A DNA stretch of 64,000 nucleotides from Aurantiochytrium sp. KH105 (GCA_003116975.1 BGKB01000210.1:186001-250000); one strand, 5' to 3'; counted from the first letter of the stretch, positions 21,962 through 34,722 are shown. Program-made: numbers and translations. Notes: a model not told the origin generated them from the letters alone.

Positions 21962-22628
21962 GTCGTTAGCGTTTCTGCGCTATCGCCTTTGCCCGCTTTC
22001 AACGAGCAGCTCCATTCTATCATGCATGTAATCAACATTCTCTTTCCTCTTCCGGCATCTATCGCCAAAGAGCGAGAAAGTAACTCACCACACGCTAGAA
22101 CCTGGTCACATTGGGTCGCTGGCAGTCAGGGATAACGTGCAAGAGTCTGCCGACCCCGAGGCACGCCATTGTGCTGTAGGTCCTGGGTTCGCCCAGGTTA
22201 TGCCGCCCTTTCGCAAAAAAGAATCAAGAGTAAGCCCATCGACCTTGTTCTCACATTTGATCGTTTGTCTCTCCTTGTTTCCCTCCCTTGCATCCATGCC
22301 TTTCCCTTTCACCTCCTCTCCACTTTTCCTTTGCTGGCCTTCTTGTGCTTCGCGTTCAACTTGGGTCTCTGTCTTGCTACTTTTACCTCTCCCCTTGTTC
22401 CCTTCTAAAATAAAATGCTTGTCCTCTTCCTAACGACCAAGACTCGGCAGTCTCACGGCTTGCAAAAGACCAACGAACGAACGATCACTGTGCGCGGACG
22501 TGCGCACGGCGACGACAGTGCGGCGCGCGCTTTAGAACGCGAGCAGGTCCTCTCCGCACCACCGCCTTCTGCGTGCCTAGAATAAATCGAGGCCGCAGGG
22601 AAACGTCGACACATACATTAGCGAGAGC
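21962..22628. other. Histone H3 3' flank and GINS1 5' flank
   Basis: Pyrimidine-rich sequence with the hairpin at 22182-22197 and an AATAAA at 22409-22414. A second AATAAA-like (GAATAAATC) near 22580 lies just before the GINS1 start. No coding signal. Confidence 0.5.
22182..22197 (+). promoter_or_regulatory. Perfect 6-bp hairpin with TTCG loop downstream of H3
   Basis: The 16 bases cctgggttcgcccagg form a 6-bp stem with a UUCG tetraloop. It lies 221 nt after the H3 stop. Its size (6-bp stem, 4-nt loop) is that of a histone mRNA 3' stem-loop, but the sequence and the distance are not canonical. An AATAAA at 22409-22414 further downstream offers an ordinary polyadenylation alternative. Confidence 0.35.
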
Positions 22629-23470
22629 ATGACGTCCATCTTACCATACGGCGCCAAGGGGCGCGAACTCTTGCTCGAACTCAAGCGCAGCGAGTGGTTG
22701 CCAGCATACAATGTAAGTGAAGGATACAGTATGTTGCTTCTTTTGCTCGTCCAGACCAAAACATTGAACTGACAGCATTTGCGAGGAAAAACGACAGGAC
22801 GATGGCGTGCGTCAAGTGCTGGGCGAGATCGATGCCTTGTACAAAAGAATGCGCTCGCGCATGGCCGAGTCTCGCGACATGCGCGAGCCCTTTTACGGCT
22901 GCCCGCTCATGGTGTACCATGCAAGCACGCTACGAAACAAGCGATGTCTGCTCGCGTATCTCAAATATCGTGCTGATCTCATTGGCAACTTGCGATGGGA
23001 TGCCGGCAGTGCCATCCCGGAAGACCTTCGACGCAAGCTTTGCGCAGAAGAGGTGCAATACTTTTCAGCCTATGATACCATTCTCAGCGACTACATGCGC
23101 GAGGTGGACCTCGATCTTGCAGCGGTACGTGCAAGGAAATTGGCCGGAAAATCATGCTGCTACTTTAATAATCTGTTGCGCGGATCAAAATGAAAAGAGA
23201 CTAACATGATTACGCTTGTGCAAACCGCTGGCGGTTCCCCATATCGCGCGCGATTGCCGCCACGTGCCGGACGCTATTATTGTTTACTTCGCGCAGGACA
23301 TGGAGCCACCCAAGAATTTGTACGTTGAAGTCCGCGTGCTTCGAGACTGTGGCGAGATCGACACGGTGAGCGGGCCCGTGGTCCTGGCCAAGGACACCAC
23401 GCACAACCTCCGTCGATCTGATGTGGAGCATCTCATCCGCCAAGGCGCTCTCGAGCAAGTGACTTCATAA
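22629..23470 (+). CDS. GINS1: GINS complex subunit PSF1, three exons
   Basis: Spliced model: exons 22629-22712, 22798-23124 and 23297-23470, giving 194 aa, against ~196 aa for animal PSF1. Both introns (85 and 172 nt) are phase 0 with GTAAGT and GTACGT donors and CAG acceptors. PSF1 is part of the GINS tetramer, which with Cdc45 and MCM2-7 forms the CMG replicative helicase. Family motifs are WLPAYN|DDGVRQVLGE across intron 1, LRNKRCLLAYLKYR, LRWDAGS, the DMEPPKNLYVEVRVL block opening exon 3, and the C-terminal LIRQGALEQV. Frames through both introns contain stops, so splicing is required. An AATAAA at 23660 may be its poly(A) signal. It lies downstream of H3 in the same direction. Confidence 0.95.
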
Positions 23471-23766
23471 GCACAAAGACACCAATTTTCTCCTCTTGAA
23501 GTTGGCAAGCCATCTCTACTACGAGTTTTTGCCGAGCCAGAGAGAGAAGACCAAGGTCAGCCAGACAGGCACGCAGGCAGGCAGCGCTCGTGTTGGCGGA
23601 GCAGGCCCGCTTACGAGTCCGTGACTAGTTCGTGCACAAGATGGCCTTGACGTGTAAGCAATAAAAAGAAAAAAAGTCGAAGACTGGCGCCTCAACAGCG
23701 ACCTCAGCACCGCATTCATTTTGCATGAAGCAGGACCTGTCTGTGAGCCAGAGTGACAAGACAGTC

Positions 23767-24180
23767 TCAGATACGAAGTGCTTCTCGGATTTGCGTCGGG
23801 ATCTTGGCGACACGCTGCGTGTTCATGTCGATGCAAACGACCTCAACATCGGTCTCGACAATGATCGTCTCGGGACGGTCCTTGACGGATGCCCGCTGCT
23901 TGAACACAAGGCGAAAGTCCGAGGGAGCCTCGACAGAGGACTCGACAACGAGCGTGTCGGCGTGCTTGGCGCCTCCTTTAAAGGTCATCTCGCCCATTTT
24001 GCGCACGTACAAAGCCAGGCCCTCCTTGTCCATAAGCGTCTTGAGGACATCGATGCCCACAGCCTCGTCGCGCGCGCGCTCAAAGTACTTGAAGTAGTTG
24101 CCCGCGTAGATGGCTCCGGTCAGGTCCGTGTCCTCATAGTACATGAGCATCTCCGACCTGTAGCCGCCCTGTGCCGTCAT
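23767..24180 (-). CDS. Hot-dog fold acyl-CoA thioesterase (4HBT/YbgC type)
   Basis: 137 aa from the ATG at 24180. Motifs YYEDTDLTGAIYAGNYFKYFERARDEA match the 4-hydroxybenzoyl-CoA/YbgC thioesterase active-site helix, with the catalytic Asp in DTD and the Y-x-x-NY motif. The rest follows the single hot-dog domain, ending in ...CIDMNTQRVAKIP. It would hydrolyse an acyl-CoA or aryl-CoA thioester, but the substrate is not readable. The open frame continues upstream to an in-frame ATG at 24354, which would add 58 residues that are Cys/Arg-rich and could be an organelle leader. I prefer the shorter form because it already makes a full domain. It is convergent with GINS1. Confidence 0.85.
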   Translation of the reverse strand: MTAQGGYRSEMLMYYEDTDLTGAIYAGNYFKYFERARDEAVGIDVLKTLMDKEGLALYVRKMGEMTFKGGAKHADTLVVESSVEAPSDFRLVFKQRASVKDRPETIIVETDVEVVCIDMNTQRVAKIPTQIREALRI

Positions 24181-26882
24181 GGTCTTGAGGACGTTGCTCT
24201 GTCTCTCGCACGTGTCTGTCTCTTGATTCGTCGCGACGCTCGTCCGTCTTTGGTCTGCTCCGAAGCACGAGGTCCTCTGCGTTTGTTGGCGGTGGCGGTG
24301 GCCACAGCAGCGGCAGCAGCGCAAGTGACTCCCTCGCCCCAGCGAGCGAGGCATCGCAGGTCGACGACGTCGTTCCCTTGGCGCAAAAATGGGTTGTCCA
24401 CCGGGAACAAGGGGCACACTTGCCTTTGGTGCCCATGGTGCCCCTAAATTTAAATTAAAAATCTTGGCGATCGCGCCAGCAAGCCAAAAAGCACTGTGAC
24501 CTCATTGTTCTCGCTCTTGTCTGCATCACTTTACTTTGCTCTGCTCTGGCCTGGAGGCTGCTCTGGAAAAGTAAAATTTTCCAACGCTGGCAAAAGAAAA
24601 TTTACTCCATTTCGGCTCTTTGACGTCTTGTCACAGTCCCTGATAAAGGCGTACTCTATATATTCCGAAAGGGAGCAGAGTTGCCTGGTTGGCGCAGGAA
24701 TGGATTCATGGAAAAGCGCAATTTTTGCACTAGGGAAACGTAGGAAAAGTCCATTGTCTCGCTTTTGTCTGGTCTTGGCGGTAGAAAAGATCAGATGCAC
24801 GAACAACCTTAGCCGCAACCGGTTATGCAAACGTTTTCAAGAAGCTGTTCTCGGAGTCAGAATCTCTCTACGTAAAAATTCAGGGCCAAACCAGTTTCAT
24901 CTAAGGTGAATCTTATGACGGGCAAACAACGTTCAACCAAGCTATATACCGTCACCAGCCGAGCATCAAACGTCCGCAGCCGCGATCGCTGCAAGACCGT
25001 ACGATGCGATGGGGGAAACTGCCGCACAAAGGCAAGGTAGGTCTGTCTCAAACTTCATAGGAATCTTGAGCTGCCCCATCGAGGCCGCGATCTCTCCGTT
25101 TGGCCTTGACCCCCTCGGAGTTTTCCTCCTACACACGCCACTGCCATGGCAAAAATCGACCTCCCTCAACCGCGACAGCGACTCGCCCCGATCGGACCTG
25201 GCTTCCAACATTCCGGCCTGCACTGTCAGAGGCGCCGCGAGATGCGCTGGCCGAGTACGACGACTCGTAGAAAGAATCCGGACGCCACTAAGAGCGCATC
25301 TCGCGCTGCCGCCGCTCCGGGCCGCTCTCTCGCGCGCGAGCGAGCCCTCTCGCAGTCCGCCTCGCAGCGCCGTCCTAGCGACCGGCTACCGGAAACACGT
25401 AGTGCCCGGCCAATCAAGTGTCTGCAACCGTGGCGCCCCTTGCGGAATCTTCCGCGCTTTGTCCCACCACCGGACCCGGAGAATTCGCGCCGCTGCGGCC
25501 GGGCGTGCAACGATCATTCCGCTCAAGAATTGTCCCGGTGTTTTGTACGTGCGTCTATTCCGCGCAATTTCCTTGCCCGAAAAAGCCTTTTCACGTTTCT
25601 ATCGAATAGAAAGCGTCTAAGGACGCCTACATAGAGGTAATCAGTGCCAGGTCAATTTTCCCGTGCCGACTTAGCTACACTGGCACGAGCTAGCCAGCTG
25701 TGTGAGAGGTGAAGCGCACGGCCGGGCGTTTCTCTTTCTCTGCTCGCCACTGAACATGCTGTGGGAAGGTGAGGGGGCTTGCGCGCAAATAGAGGTACGC
25801 TAGGGGGTCCTAGGGCGCGGCGCGCAGGGGGCGCAAGCAGGGTGGAGGCGCAGCAGAGACAGAACGAGAACGAAGTCTGCCACTCCACGTTTTGCCAAGC
25901 CAAGCCGAGCCGAGCCGAGCTGCGCCAAACAAAGCCCGTGTCCGACGGCGCCCCACGCGAAGAGCTTCGCCGCGCCGCCTGTATCCGGAGACGCCCCTCG
26001 CGAGGAAGCGTCGCCGCGCCCGAGGACGTCCGTTCGCAGGGCCCGAGGTCGCTGACGTGGGTCTCACACAGGTCGGTCTCTTGCATATCTTGGTTGATCC
26101 ATCCATTCGCGCATTCCTTCTCTCCAGCGAGCCGACCCACCCAGACCGATCGCAAGACCGCCGACGGAGCGCCGCCCGCAACGCAGCGAGCCGGCGACCG
26201 AGCGCGGTAGCCCGCGCCCTCCTCCCCCAAGCAAGCCCCCTTCGTGCGCTCCGGAGAGACGGAGTCGGGCTAGGTGTTTTTGAAATCTGAGCCTCCTTCA
26301 TCGAAGCTCGCAGCGCATCCGTCTCGTTCCCTCGCTCCGGTTTCTCGCTCGCTGCCCTCGAGCGCAGCCGCACGAGCCAGACAGACAGACACGCAGTCGT
26401 CGGCGCCCGCCCTCCGTCCGAGGCAGCTAGCAGCAGCAGCAGCAGCGTGCAGCAGCAGCAGCGTGCAGCAGCAGCAGCGTGCGTCAGACGCTCATCGTGC
26501 AGACGTGCACGTGTGCGCATACAGTATACGTTCCTAACGACATACGTGCGTCGCAGCGGCAAGCAGCAGCTGCAGCAGCAGCGCGAGTCCAGTGGCGGCA
26601 GAGGGGACAGAGCGCCCGCGGCCCGAGAAAAGTCCGCGTCGCCGGTCTCTCTCTGTGAGCACGCTTTGCGCAACGAGGACGTCGTCGCGCGCCCGTGCCG
26701 CTCGCGCCAAGTGAGTAACTAACTGGCCGCCGGCTCGTGCCAGGTGTGCGCTGTCCGTCACCCTCCCAAGCGAAGCGCCCGCCCGCCCACCCCGGGCAGG
26801 CAAGCAAGCAAGCAAGTCAGGAAAAGCAAGCGGCGAGCGAGCGAGCGGGAAGAGTAGTCACGCAAGCAGTCGAGTCGAGACG
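24181..26882. other. Intergenic, no gene seen
   Basis: After the thioesterase 5' flank (including the alternative start at 24354) there is an AT-richer patch (24430-24900) and then a GC-rich stretch. A CAG-rich microsatellite lies at ~26427-26482. The region before 26883 probably holds the 5' UTR of the acidic protein. Frames of 100-290 codons are Arg/Ala/Ser-rich and frame-ambiguous, with no domain. Confidence 0.5.
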
Positions 26883-27494
26883 ATGATGATGATGATGCAG
26901 ACGCAGCAGCGGGAGCAGACGCAGGAGCAGACGTCGCAGCAAGAGGGCGCGACCGTGAAGCTCGCCGAGGTGGACGACGGCTGGTGCATGGTGTCGCCGG
27001 CCGAGCAAAAGGACCTCGACAAGGTGCAGAACGGCCAGTTCGGAGGCGAGCCGACGAGGGTCGTCGACATGGACGAGGACGAAGAGTGCTTCTCGGACGT
27101 CCAGGACGACTTTGTCTTTGAAGAGGACGACACCGAGTGCGAGATTGACGATGACGAAGAGCTGCTGCCCACCGCCAAGGAAGCGGCAGCCATTGTAAAT
27201 AGAAAAAGCGACCAGCAGCAAGAGGGTCACCATTCGGACGATGCAGGCCCTGTCGACATGGAGTTGTCAGAGGCCGGTACGAATGAAGAAACCGAGGCAG
27301 GACAGGGAGATCCTGCCTTGGAGGATGACGATGATGACGGCGACGACGACGACGAGGCTTGCCCGTCGTCGTCGCCATCTCCGTCGTCGCCTTGCTCGCC
27401 TCAGCAGGCAGCTCGTAATGGGACCTCGAGCAGCGGGCGCAGCAAAAAGTCGAAAAAGTCCAAGCGCAAGAACCGTCGTCGTGGTCGCAGATAA
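26883..27494 (+). CDS. Small acidic protein of unknown function
   Basis: 203 aa beginning with five Met codons and a Gln-rich stretch. The middle (~30-95) is moderately complex and acidic (DDGWCMVSPAEQKDLD, FSDVQDDFVFEEDD, CEIDDDEELLPTAKEAAAIV). The second half is Asp/Ser-rich. It ends in a strongly basic tail of Lys/Arg (about 180-203) that resembles a nuclear or nucleolar localisation signal. No domain recognised. The start is ambiguous among five tandem ATGs. The coding call rests on the non-repetitive middle and the single long frame. It may be a nuclear chaperone-like or regulatory protein, but that is speculation. Confidence 0.55.
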   Translation: MMMMMQTQQREQTQEQTSQQEGATVKLAEVDDGWCMVSPAEQKDLDKVQNGQFGGEPTRVVDMDEDEECFSDVQDDFVFEEDDTECEIDDDEELLPTAKEAAAIVNRKSDQQQEGHHSDDAGPVDMELSEAGTNEETEAGQGDPALEDDDDDGDDDDEACPSSSPSPSSPCSPQQAARNGTSSSGRSKKSKKSKRKNRRRGRR

Positions 27495-29002
27495 GCGACG
27501 TTACGAACGCACTGGAACGTGCTGACGACGGGCGTGCCTGGATGACATTGTATATACAGAAAACACCAAAAAATAGAGTAGAGCGCGGTCGGCACAAGTA
27601 TAGCAAACGAGACAGCCCCAAGACTGTTGTTGCTTGCATGCATGCTGTCTCGCCTGCGTGCTTGCCGCCGGCTAAAGCCACCAAGCTAGTTCGGACACCA
27701 TGGGGATGGAAAGTCAGTTCAAGACGAGGGGAGCAAAGGAGAAACCCTGGTCTTTTCTCGCATTTTTTTTTTGAAAAATCAAACAAACAACAGAAAAGGA
27801 AAACTTCCGAAAACGTTGGCGCCGCAGCCGTCTTCGCTGCAGCGTCTACCCAAAAACAGCAGAAAATCACAATCAAACAAACAAGCTAAAAAGCATCCAC
27901 CACTGACCTACCTACCTACCTACCTACCTACCTACTTCCGGGCCTTTTGGCATCCTGCACACCTGTACGTAAAAAATTGCCATTCGACCCTGTGCCAAGT
28001 GTTGAATGTCCCCAAAGAATTTTCTCCGTTTCTTCTGCCTGTCTTTTTGCCTGTTCCTTGGCGCATCTCGGGACCCGCTTGGGGTGAAACGGTCTGAAAG
28101 AAGCCAAACGGATAAAAATGACAACTGTAAGCACCAAAGAACGAGCATAGTGGAATCACGTTGTAATTACATCCATACAGCTTTAGCAACCTACCACGAG
28201 GCAACCGATAGAATTGCTGAGCTACAAGGTCAAGGATGTAGTACGAGCCTTTACATTGTCTACTTCCTCTCCCTTTTCCGTCAAGAGCAAGCCCCAGTTT
28301 TCAGCCGGGCGAGGGTGCTTAGTGACCTTTGCCGGGCCCAAAGGATGTCTTATTTGCCTGTTGCAAATTCTTCTTCCTTGTGATCTTTGGTGGCTTGTGA
28401 TTGCACTCGTAGATTGTACATCTGAAACAGAAACAGAAGAAGGACCGTCCTATGTCTTAGGCAAACTCTGCCCTGCAAAGTAAGCTTTGGCCGAGTCTTC
28501 GCAGTGAAACAATGGAAGAAATTTGAACAAAATTAGAAGATGTGCTTGACCTCATCGTTCTGTCATCCAGGAACTCATTCAAACAAATGCAAGATGTGAA
28601 TGATCCCGAGCAAAGAGCGCATTTTAAGTGCGTGAGCAAGATAGAACGCGACACAGAGACGTGGTCTCGGTCTCATCCAGGATGCTCCTAAACGCCGATG
28701 TGCCGTAATGTCTATTCAATAAAATCAGTGCATTTTCTCTCCAGTCGCCGCTTGGTGCTTTCATGGCTGCAGGTTGTTGCTTGGCCTGGGGATTGGCTTG
28801 CCGGATCCTACGAAATGGGTGCAAAAGTAAACTGACTATGGCCATGGCATTTTCATGGTGCTAAAGCGAGCAGCCATAGGCCTATGCAACTTTCAATGTT
28901 GCTAGGCCTACAAGTAACGTTGTTTGACATATATCGTGCGTGAGCGAGCAAGAGGCAAGTTGACATGGAAATGGAGGAGTGATCAAGCAATCACGGTTTT
29001 TA

Positions 29003-29056
29003 GTCGTTCTACGTGCGTAGAAGTTAGGGTTTTTCGTCGTTCTACGTGCGTAGAAG
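29003..29056. repeat. Two direct copies of a palindromic element, 33-bp period
   Basis: A 21-base segment is repeated exactly at 29003-29023 and 29036-29056. Each copy contains the near-perfect inverted repeat TTCTACGTGCGTAGAA (7-bp arms around a central TG). It sits in otherwise non-coding sequence. A dimeric-factor binding site is conceivable. Confidence 0.6.
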
Positions 29057-32000
29057 AATCTATGCCATTTTGTAGGATAATCAAACGCAGTGAAACGATT
29101 CCGTCTTTTATGCCTATGCGAAAGATTCTTAAGGCTAGCCAGAACCGTACGGGGCGCTATAATTTCCGTGCGCGACCAAGCAAGTTTTAACAAGAACAAG
29201 AGGCCACGCAAAGCAATCTCTCTGCCTTGCCTATCGTTGATGGCTAGTACAAGTTCGATCCACGAAGAAACCGAGTGCTTCTGTGAACGATGAAGCGAGC
29301 CGTTCTCTTGACAGCAGATACCTTGCTGGCTGGCTGGCTGACTGGCTCTCTCCCGCTCTCTTCGTTTCCAATGCAATCGAGCACGGTACATTTCAAGATC
29401 AAGCAAGCCATCGAGGCGCGATGTCCAGGTCTCGCTTCGATCTTGCCGCTGCATCAGGTCTGCGAGCAAGCGTTTACTTCTGGCCAGACTGACCCATCGG
29501 TTCTGTGCGGTCCAACTAGGGAGATCACCAATCTGGGTTGCCAGCCCACCACGGCTTGAACGTCAGTCACAATCATTTTCTCGGACCACTCCGTCCGTAT
29601 CCATTCATCCGGCCGAGTCCATCCATCCATTGATCATTTTCGTGGCTCGCCTTTGCCATTTTATCCGGAGCACACGGACGCTAGGCAAGACACCCACAAA
29701 GGCCAGCCACGAAGGCTAGCCACGGAGGCCATCCAGCCAGCCACTGCCACTGCCAGCGGTGCGGGCGTCTCCACGACCGGTCGCCGATGGAGGACTTCAT
29801 GAACGAATGAATGTATGAATGGATGGATGGATACGAGGCGAGCTGGGCGCTGGCCGGTGCGGCAAGAAGGCCGAGCCACGCTGCGCCTCCATGCAGCCAT
29901 TCAACGTCAGTCATGTCACTGTCAGCCACAGCCACAGTCAGTCGCGTGGGCGTCTAGAGCCTCCCTCAATTACTAATCTCCAGACTGCTTTTGCTTGCGG
30001 TGCTGCAGCGCGCGCGTTGCGTTGTTTCACTCTCGCTCTCTCTCTCCCCTCCATCTCACCCCCCGCGTCGCCAACTTGCTCTTTTCTCCCGTCTCCCGGC
30101 CTCCTTCCATCCCAAGCGACCTGAAGCTGGCTGCTGCAGCTGCTCGTACCGTCTGGCGCGGTCACAATCCTGCTGCACCAGGGCGACGCGGCAACCCCGC
30201 GGATTCGCTTCCCAGGCGCGCGCATCAGCATCTTGGTCTGTCGCGCCGCGCTGGAAGGAGTCGTGGAGCACGATTGGCCGCGGCTGGTGTTGCTCGAAGA
30301 AGAAGACGGAAGAATAATTTTTACAGCAGAAGCAGCAGCCAGGAGCAGGCAGCGCCGAGTCCGAGAGCAAGAACGGTATCGTTGTGCGAAGAGTTGGCCA
30401 ATGGATGGAGCTTGTTTGTTTTGCGGCCCGCGGCGGCAATGCAAGCGGACGCGATCAAGAATCGCGGTGTCCTCCGAGAGGAAGGAAGGTGGCTCGACCG
30501 ACCGATCATTTGTGGCGTCAAGATCGATCGCGTCGCAAGTCGAGGTCGAGCAAGACGCCCTCCTCAATCGATCGATCCATCGATCGATCGATCCATCGAT
30601 CGATCTATCGGCAGGCCGGACAATGCCCAGGCAACAACTCGAACGCACCGCCTCCGCGCCACAGGTCTCTGACGGCGCGGCCGCAGGGAGTAAGTGGCGA
30701 GTGGCAAGTTGGATGGCGTGGCGTACGTGGGCGCCGCAGCCCTCCTGCGCCATTGATTGATAGAGGAGCCTGGCGTGCTCACTTGCTTACTTGCTCACTT
30801 GCTGGCCGCAGCCAGGAAACTTGAAGAGGGTGGTTGCTTCTCATCTCAGGCTGGCCACGAATCGTACCGGATGCGAGGCAGGGCGAGGAAACAGCGTAAA
30901 GTTTGCTTTGCATCGAGACAGTGCAAGATCCGCGCATCGTTGATTGGGAAGAGGAAGCCTGGAAGGAAAACTGGTAAAGGAAAGGAAGGAAGGCAACGAC
31001 GCCGGCACGGACCGAGCGCAGATTCTGGAAAGCCGGGCAAATTTGCCGGGCCAGCTGTCGCGCAGTCCAGGCTCCCGCCCGCCGGCTCAGGCTCCGGCGC
31101 CACCTCGCCCGGCTGCGGACGGCTCCTACCTGCCTGCGTGCCTGCCTGCGTGCCTGCCTGCGTGCCTGCCTGCCTCCCTACCTACCTACCTGCATGGCCT
31201 GGCTGGTCTGCGCGAGATTGTTCGCCTTTCTCTCATGTCTGGCCGTTTTGAGATGCTCTATTTTTTTTTTGCCGAGCCCACATTGTCAATTCGGTGATGC
31301 ACGTGCGCGTATTCATCCTTTGGAATGAGAAAAGAAGCCAAGACAGCCCCCACCGCTGTCGGGGATCTGTCTGTGGCATATGGCTGGTTCACGGAGTTGC
31401 GAGGTCATCTTGATCGCGGCGCAGCTCAGCTCAGCTCTGCTCTGCTCTACTCTGCAGCTGGTAGTGGCTGCTCGATCGGCCCAGGCTGGAGCGGCGCGTC
31501 GTCTTCGCATTTCTTTTTTCTTTTTTTCTTTTCTTTTTTTCAGGAATTTCTTTTTCTTTCCCGCTTTTTGCCCCGGCTCGCCCCACCTACGTCCCACACT
31601 AGTCCCTTTTTGTCGCTTTGACTCGGTACCACCACCAGCACAGAGGACGAACCCAGCCACAGCTCGCCCACAGCGACTGCCTAGGCTTCCTTCCTCGAGC
31701 GTGGCCTTCCGAGAAAGGGAGAGGAAATTGCGGGGAACATGAAAAAGAGCGACGCGACGCGACGCGCTGCCTTGCTTTGCTGCGCAAGAGGGGAGGAGAT
31801 AGACAGGACGGAACAACGCAGCCAGGGCAGCGCAGAGAAGCAGTTAAAGCAGGACAGGACGCGATTTCGGGCCGTGTCACGGGGCGCGGCAGGCAGACGC
31901 TATACATGGGCGAGGCAAGCCTGGCCGACGGCCCGGTCCGGCCGGTCCGGTCCTTGCATGGGGCGCCTGCACACTTTTTTCCTCCTTTAATTTTTTTCTC

Positions 32001-34637
32001 TCCCCAGCAAGCCGCCAGCTCGTGTCGGCCGCGCTTTTGACAGTGCATTGCTAGGCAGGCAACTGACCTTGTTTGCCTTCGATTGACTTGCGTTGTGTGT
32101 CGTGCCTTGGTCTTCTCCATGTCCGCGCCATAAAAAGAGGTCGCTTGGTTGCTGCCTGTCACACGGCTTCACCATCTTCTTCTTCTCCTCATCTTGTCTG
32201 TAATGCCACGTCGCATTGCATTCTACTGCATCCTATTGCATTGCACGGCATTGGCTCTTGGCGCCAATGGTGCGCCGGAGCTCGGAGCCCTGGGCCTCGG
32301 AGGCCACGCGGCCGGCCGGCCACCAGCGAGCCAGGCTGGCGGCGATGGGATCGCCGGTACGAGTTCACGGCGGCCGCGCTGCGGTATATGCGCATGGGCG
32401 TCTACGGTCTGTCTCCGATCGCGGCAGCGGTGCTTTGTGGCTCTTGTCGGTGGCCGATGGTCACAGCTTCGCCTCGACGACCCTCGTCGCACATTTGCTC
32501 GCGCGCTGCACCTGGCGTGGCTACGGGCTGCCTGGCCGCAGGCAGCAGCTGCAGCTGCAGCTGCAGCTGGCTGGTCCCCGATTCCACGGCTCGGCTCGCG
32601 GGCCCGGCGAGAGGCGAACGCCCACGGTCGCGACTCCACTACGCGAAGCGGTCCTCCGGCCGGTCTCCGGTCGGAGTGCGGGCTTCCGCGGGAGCGCATT
32701 ATAGCAAGCAAGCGACGCCAGGCGATGAACGTGCGCCGCCGTCCATGCCTGCCTGCACCCCTTGCTCGCTCGCTTGGCGGCCATGCCTGCATTTCATGCA
32801 GTGCGTTCGGTCGCTCTCTCGTCGCGGTCTTTTCCCCGCGACCGCGCTGGAGAATCCAGCGACCGCCTCGCGGCGCCGCGCGCCTGTCGCGCGTCGACGT
32901 CGACAGCGAACGAAGCTCTTGCGTTCGCGCGGCATCTGCGGCTGCTTGCTCTTTTCCCGTTGTCTTTCTTTTTTCTTTTCTTTTCTTTTTCCTTTTTTTT
33001 CTTTTTTTCTTTTTCTTTCTTTTCAAATCCTGGGTCTCAATCTGTCCCTTGTCTGACTTGCCGTCTTCGATCGATCGTGCGCTCGAAGCTCAAGCCGAGT
33101 CCACGCGCCTCGCGGGGCCAGTGCTAGGCGGGCGTGCGGCGAGGTCGAGACGGACGAGGCCAAGCTCGGGCGGCCTCGCTGACGAACGCGAGTCGCGAGA
33201 CAACCAGCCAGGCAGGAAAAACTCATAAGCGGAAGGATTGATGCTATGCAAAGCAATGCACAGCAAAGCGACGCAAAGCAACCCAAAGCAGCCAGGCGCT
33301 CGCGGCGCCGTCGCACATTGGCGGCGGAGCAAGGCGAGGCGAGGCGCGTCGTCGGCGCCGAGACGATCGGAGGTCGCAGCGGCTTTCGAGCGACGGACGT
33401 ACGCGCCGCAGTGGCCGCGGCCGCGACTGCCGGACGACCTATCGTTCGATCGATCGTTCGATCGTTCGTACCTGCGGAGGGAGCGAGCGAAGGAAGCCGA
33501 GGCGAGCGAAGAGCCTCCTCGAAGGGGCTCCGGCCGCAGGCCCTCGAGCTCGCTGCAAGTGCCGTGGTTTGCCCTGCATCCAGCAGATAGATGTTGATGC
33601 AGACGAAGCCGCAGCGTCCGCGTTCGCGCGCGAGAGAACGCGCGGATGATTGGGTGCAAGCATGTGTGGATGCGAGGACGCATGGCATGGATAGACGGAC
33701 GGATGGACGCGGGGGCGAGGTGGCTGGCTGTGCAAGCTGCTGCTGCGCTGCAGCAGCAGCTACAGCTGGCTGGTGGCTGACCCGCCACCGAAGCCGCCGC
33801 AGCCAGGAACTTGAAGGAGCGAGCCGAAGTGGGAGGGCGGGGCGGAGATTTGTCTCAACTGGCCGGCCAGGCCCGCGGCGGTGTGGCTGCTTCCTGACCC
33901 GACCGACGCTGGACTCGCGGCGCGGTGCACATATCCTTGCGTGCGTGCGTGCGTGCGTAGAATGGATGCTTGGACTCCGTCGGAGCGACGGGCTGTTGCA
34001 AGCTGCGCTGCAGCCAGACAGACTCCGGCTGCTGCTGCTGCTGCTGCTGCGTTTTCGTGTTTGTCTCGTCGATTTGAAAAAGCCAAGCAACGCGAATTTG
34101 AATCGATTTGGATTTCAAAACTGGACTGCGTCGCGCCTCGAGGCCGGGGTCGCGAGGCGGCCGCGAGATCAGCCAGGCTGGGCTGCGCGGGCCGGGCTGC
34201 GCGGGCGCGCGGAGGATGGTTTGGCGCGGTAGGAGACGGGCGAGAGCGAGGGCGGGCCGCCTCCGTCGCGCTCCTCGTCTTCCTTGCTTTTTTCAAAAAA
34301 GCCTTACGGGAGAAAGCAGGGAGTCGGCCTTCCTGTTCTTTGTTTGCCTCCTTTCGCTTCCTTCCTCCCGCTTAGGGCGGGCGGGCGGGCTGACTGACTG
34401 GCTGGCTAGCTGGCGCCACTCCGCCGCAGTCGGCGGTGCGGCTCGTAACGCTGCTGCGGGCGCGTAGCCAGGGTTGAGCGGCGGCGCGAGGCGGGGCGGC
34501 AGAGCGAGCGCTGGGGTCTCGAGAGGAGCGAGGCTTGCAAGACACACCCTGTTTTCATTTTTGATCTTTCTTTCTTTCTTTTCCAATTTTTCATTCTCAA
34601 AAATTTTTGCTTTCCAAATTTTGTTTCAAATTCAAAA

Positions 34638-34720
<83 letters not shown>

Positions 34721-34722
34721 TC
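34638..34722. repeat. (TTTC)n microsatellite, ~21 units
   Basis: About 85 bases of uninterrupted TTTC tetranucleotide, flanked by T-rich sequence. It lies ~0.85 kb upstream of the first channel gene. It gives a mirror-repeat polypyrimidine tract able in principle to form triplex DNA. Confidence 0.95.

Noticed and set aside
23725-24447. 240-codon + strand frame opposite the thioesterase
   Set aside because: Antisense shadow. The minus strand carries the recognisable hot-dog active-site motif.
29283-29559. Short frame with a hydrophobic start (MKRAVLLTADTLLAGWL)
   Set aside because: It lies over GGCT-type simple repeats that create the hydrophobic run, and the remainder shows no domain.
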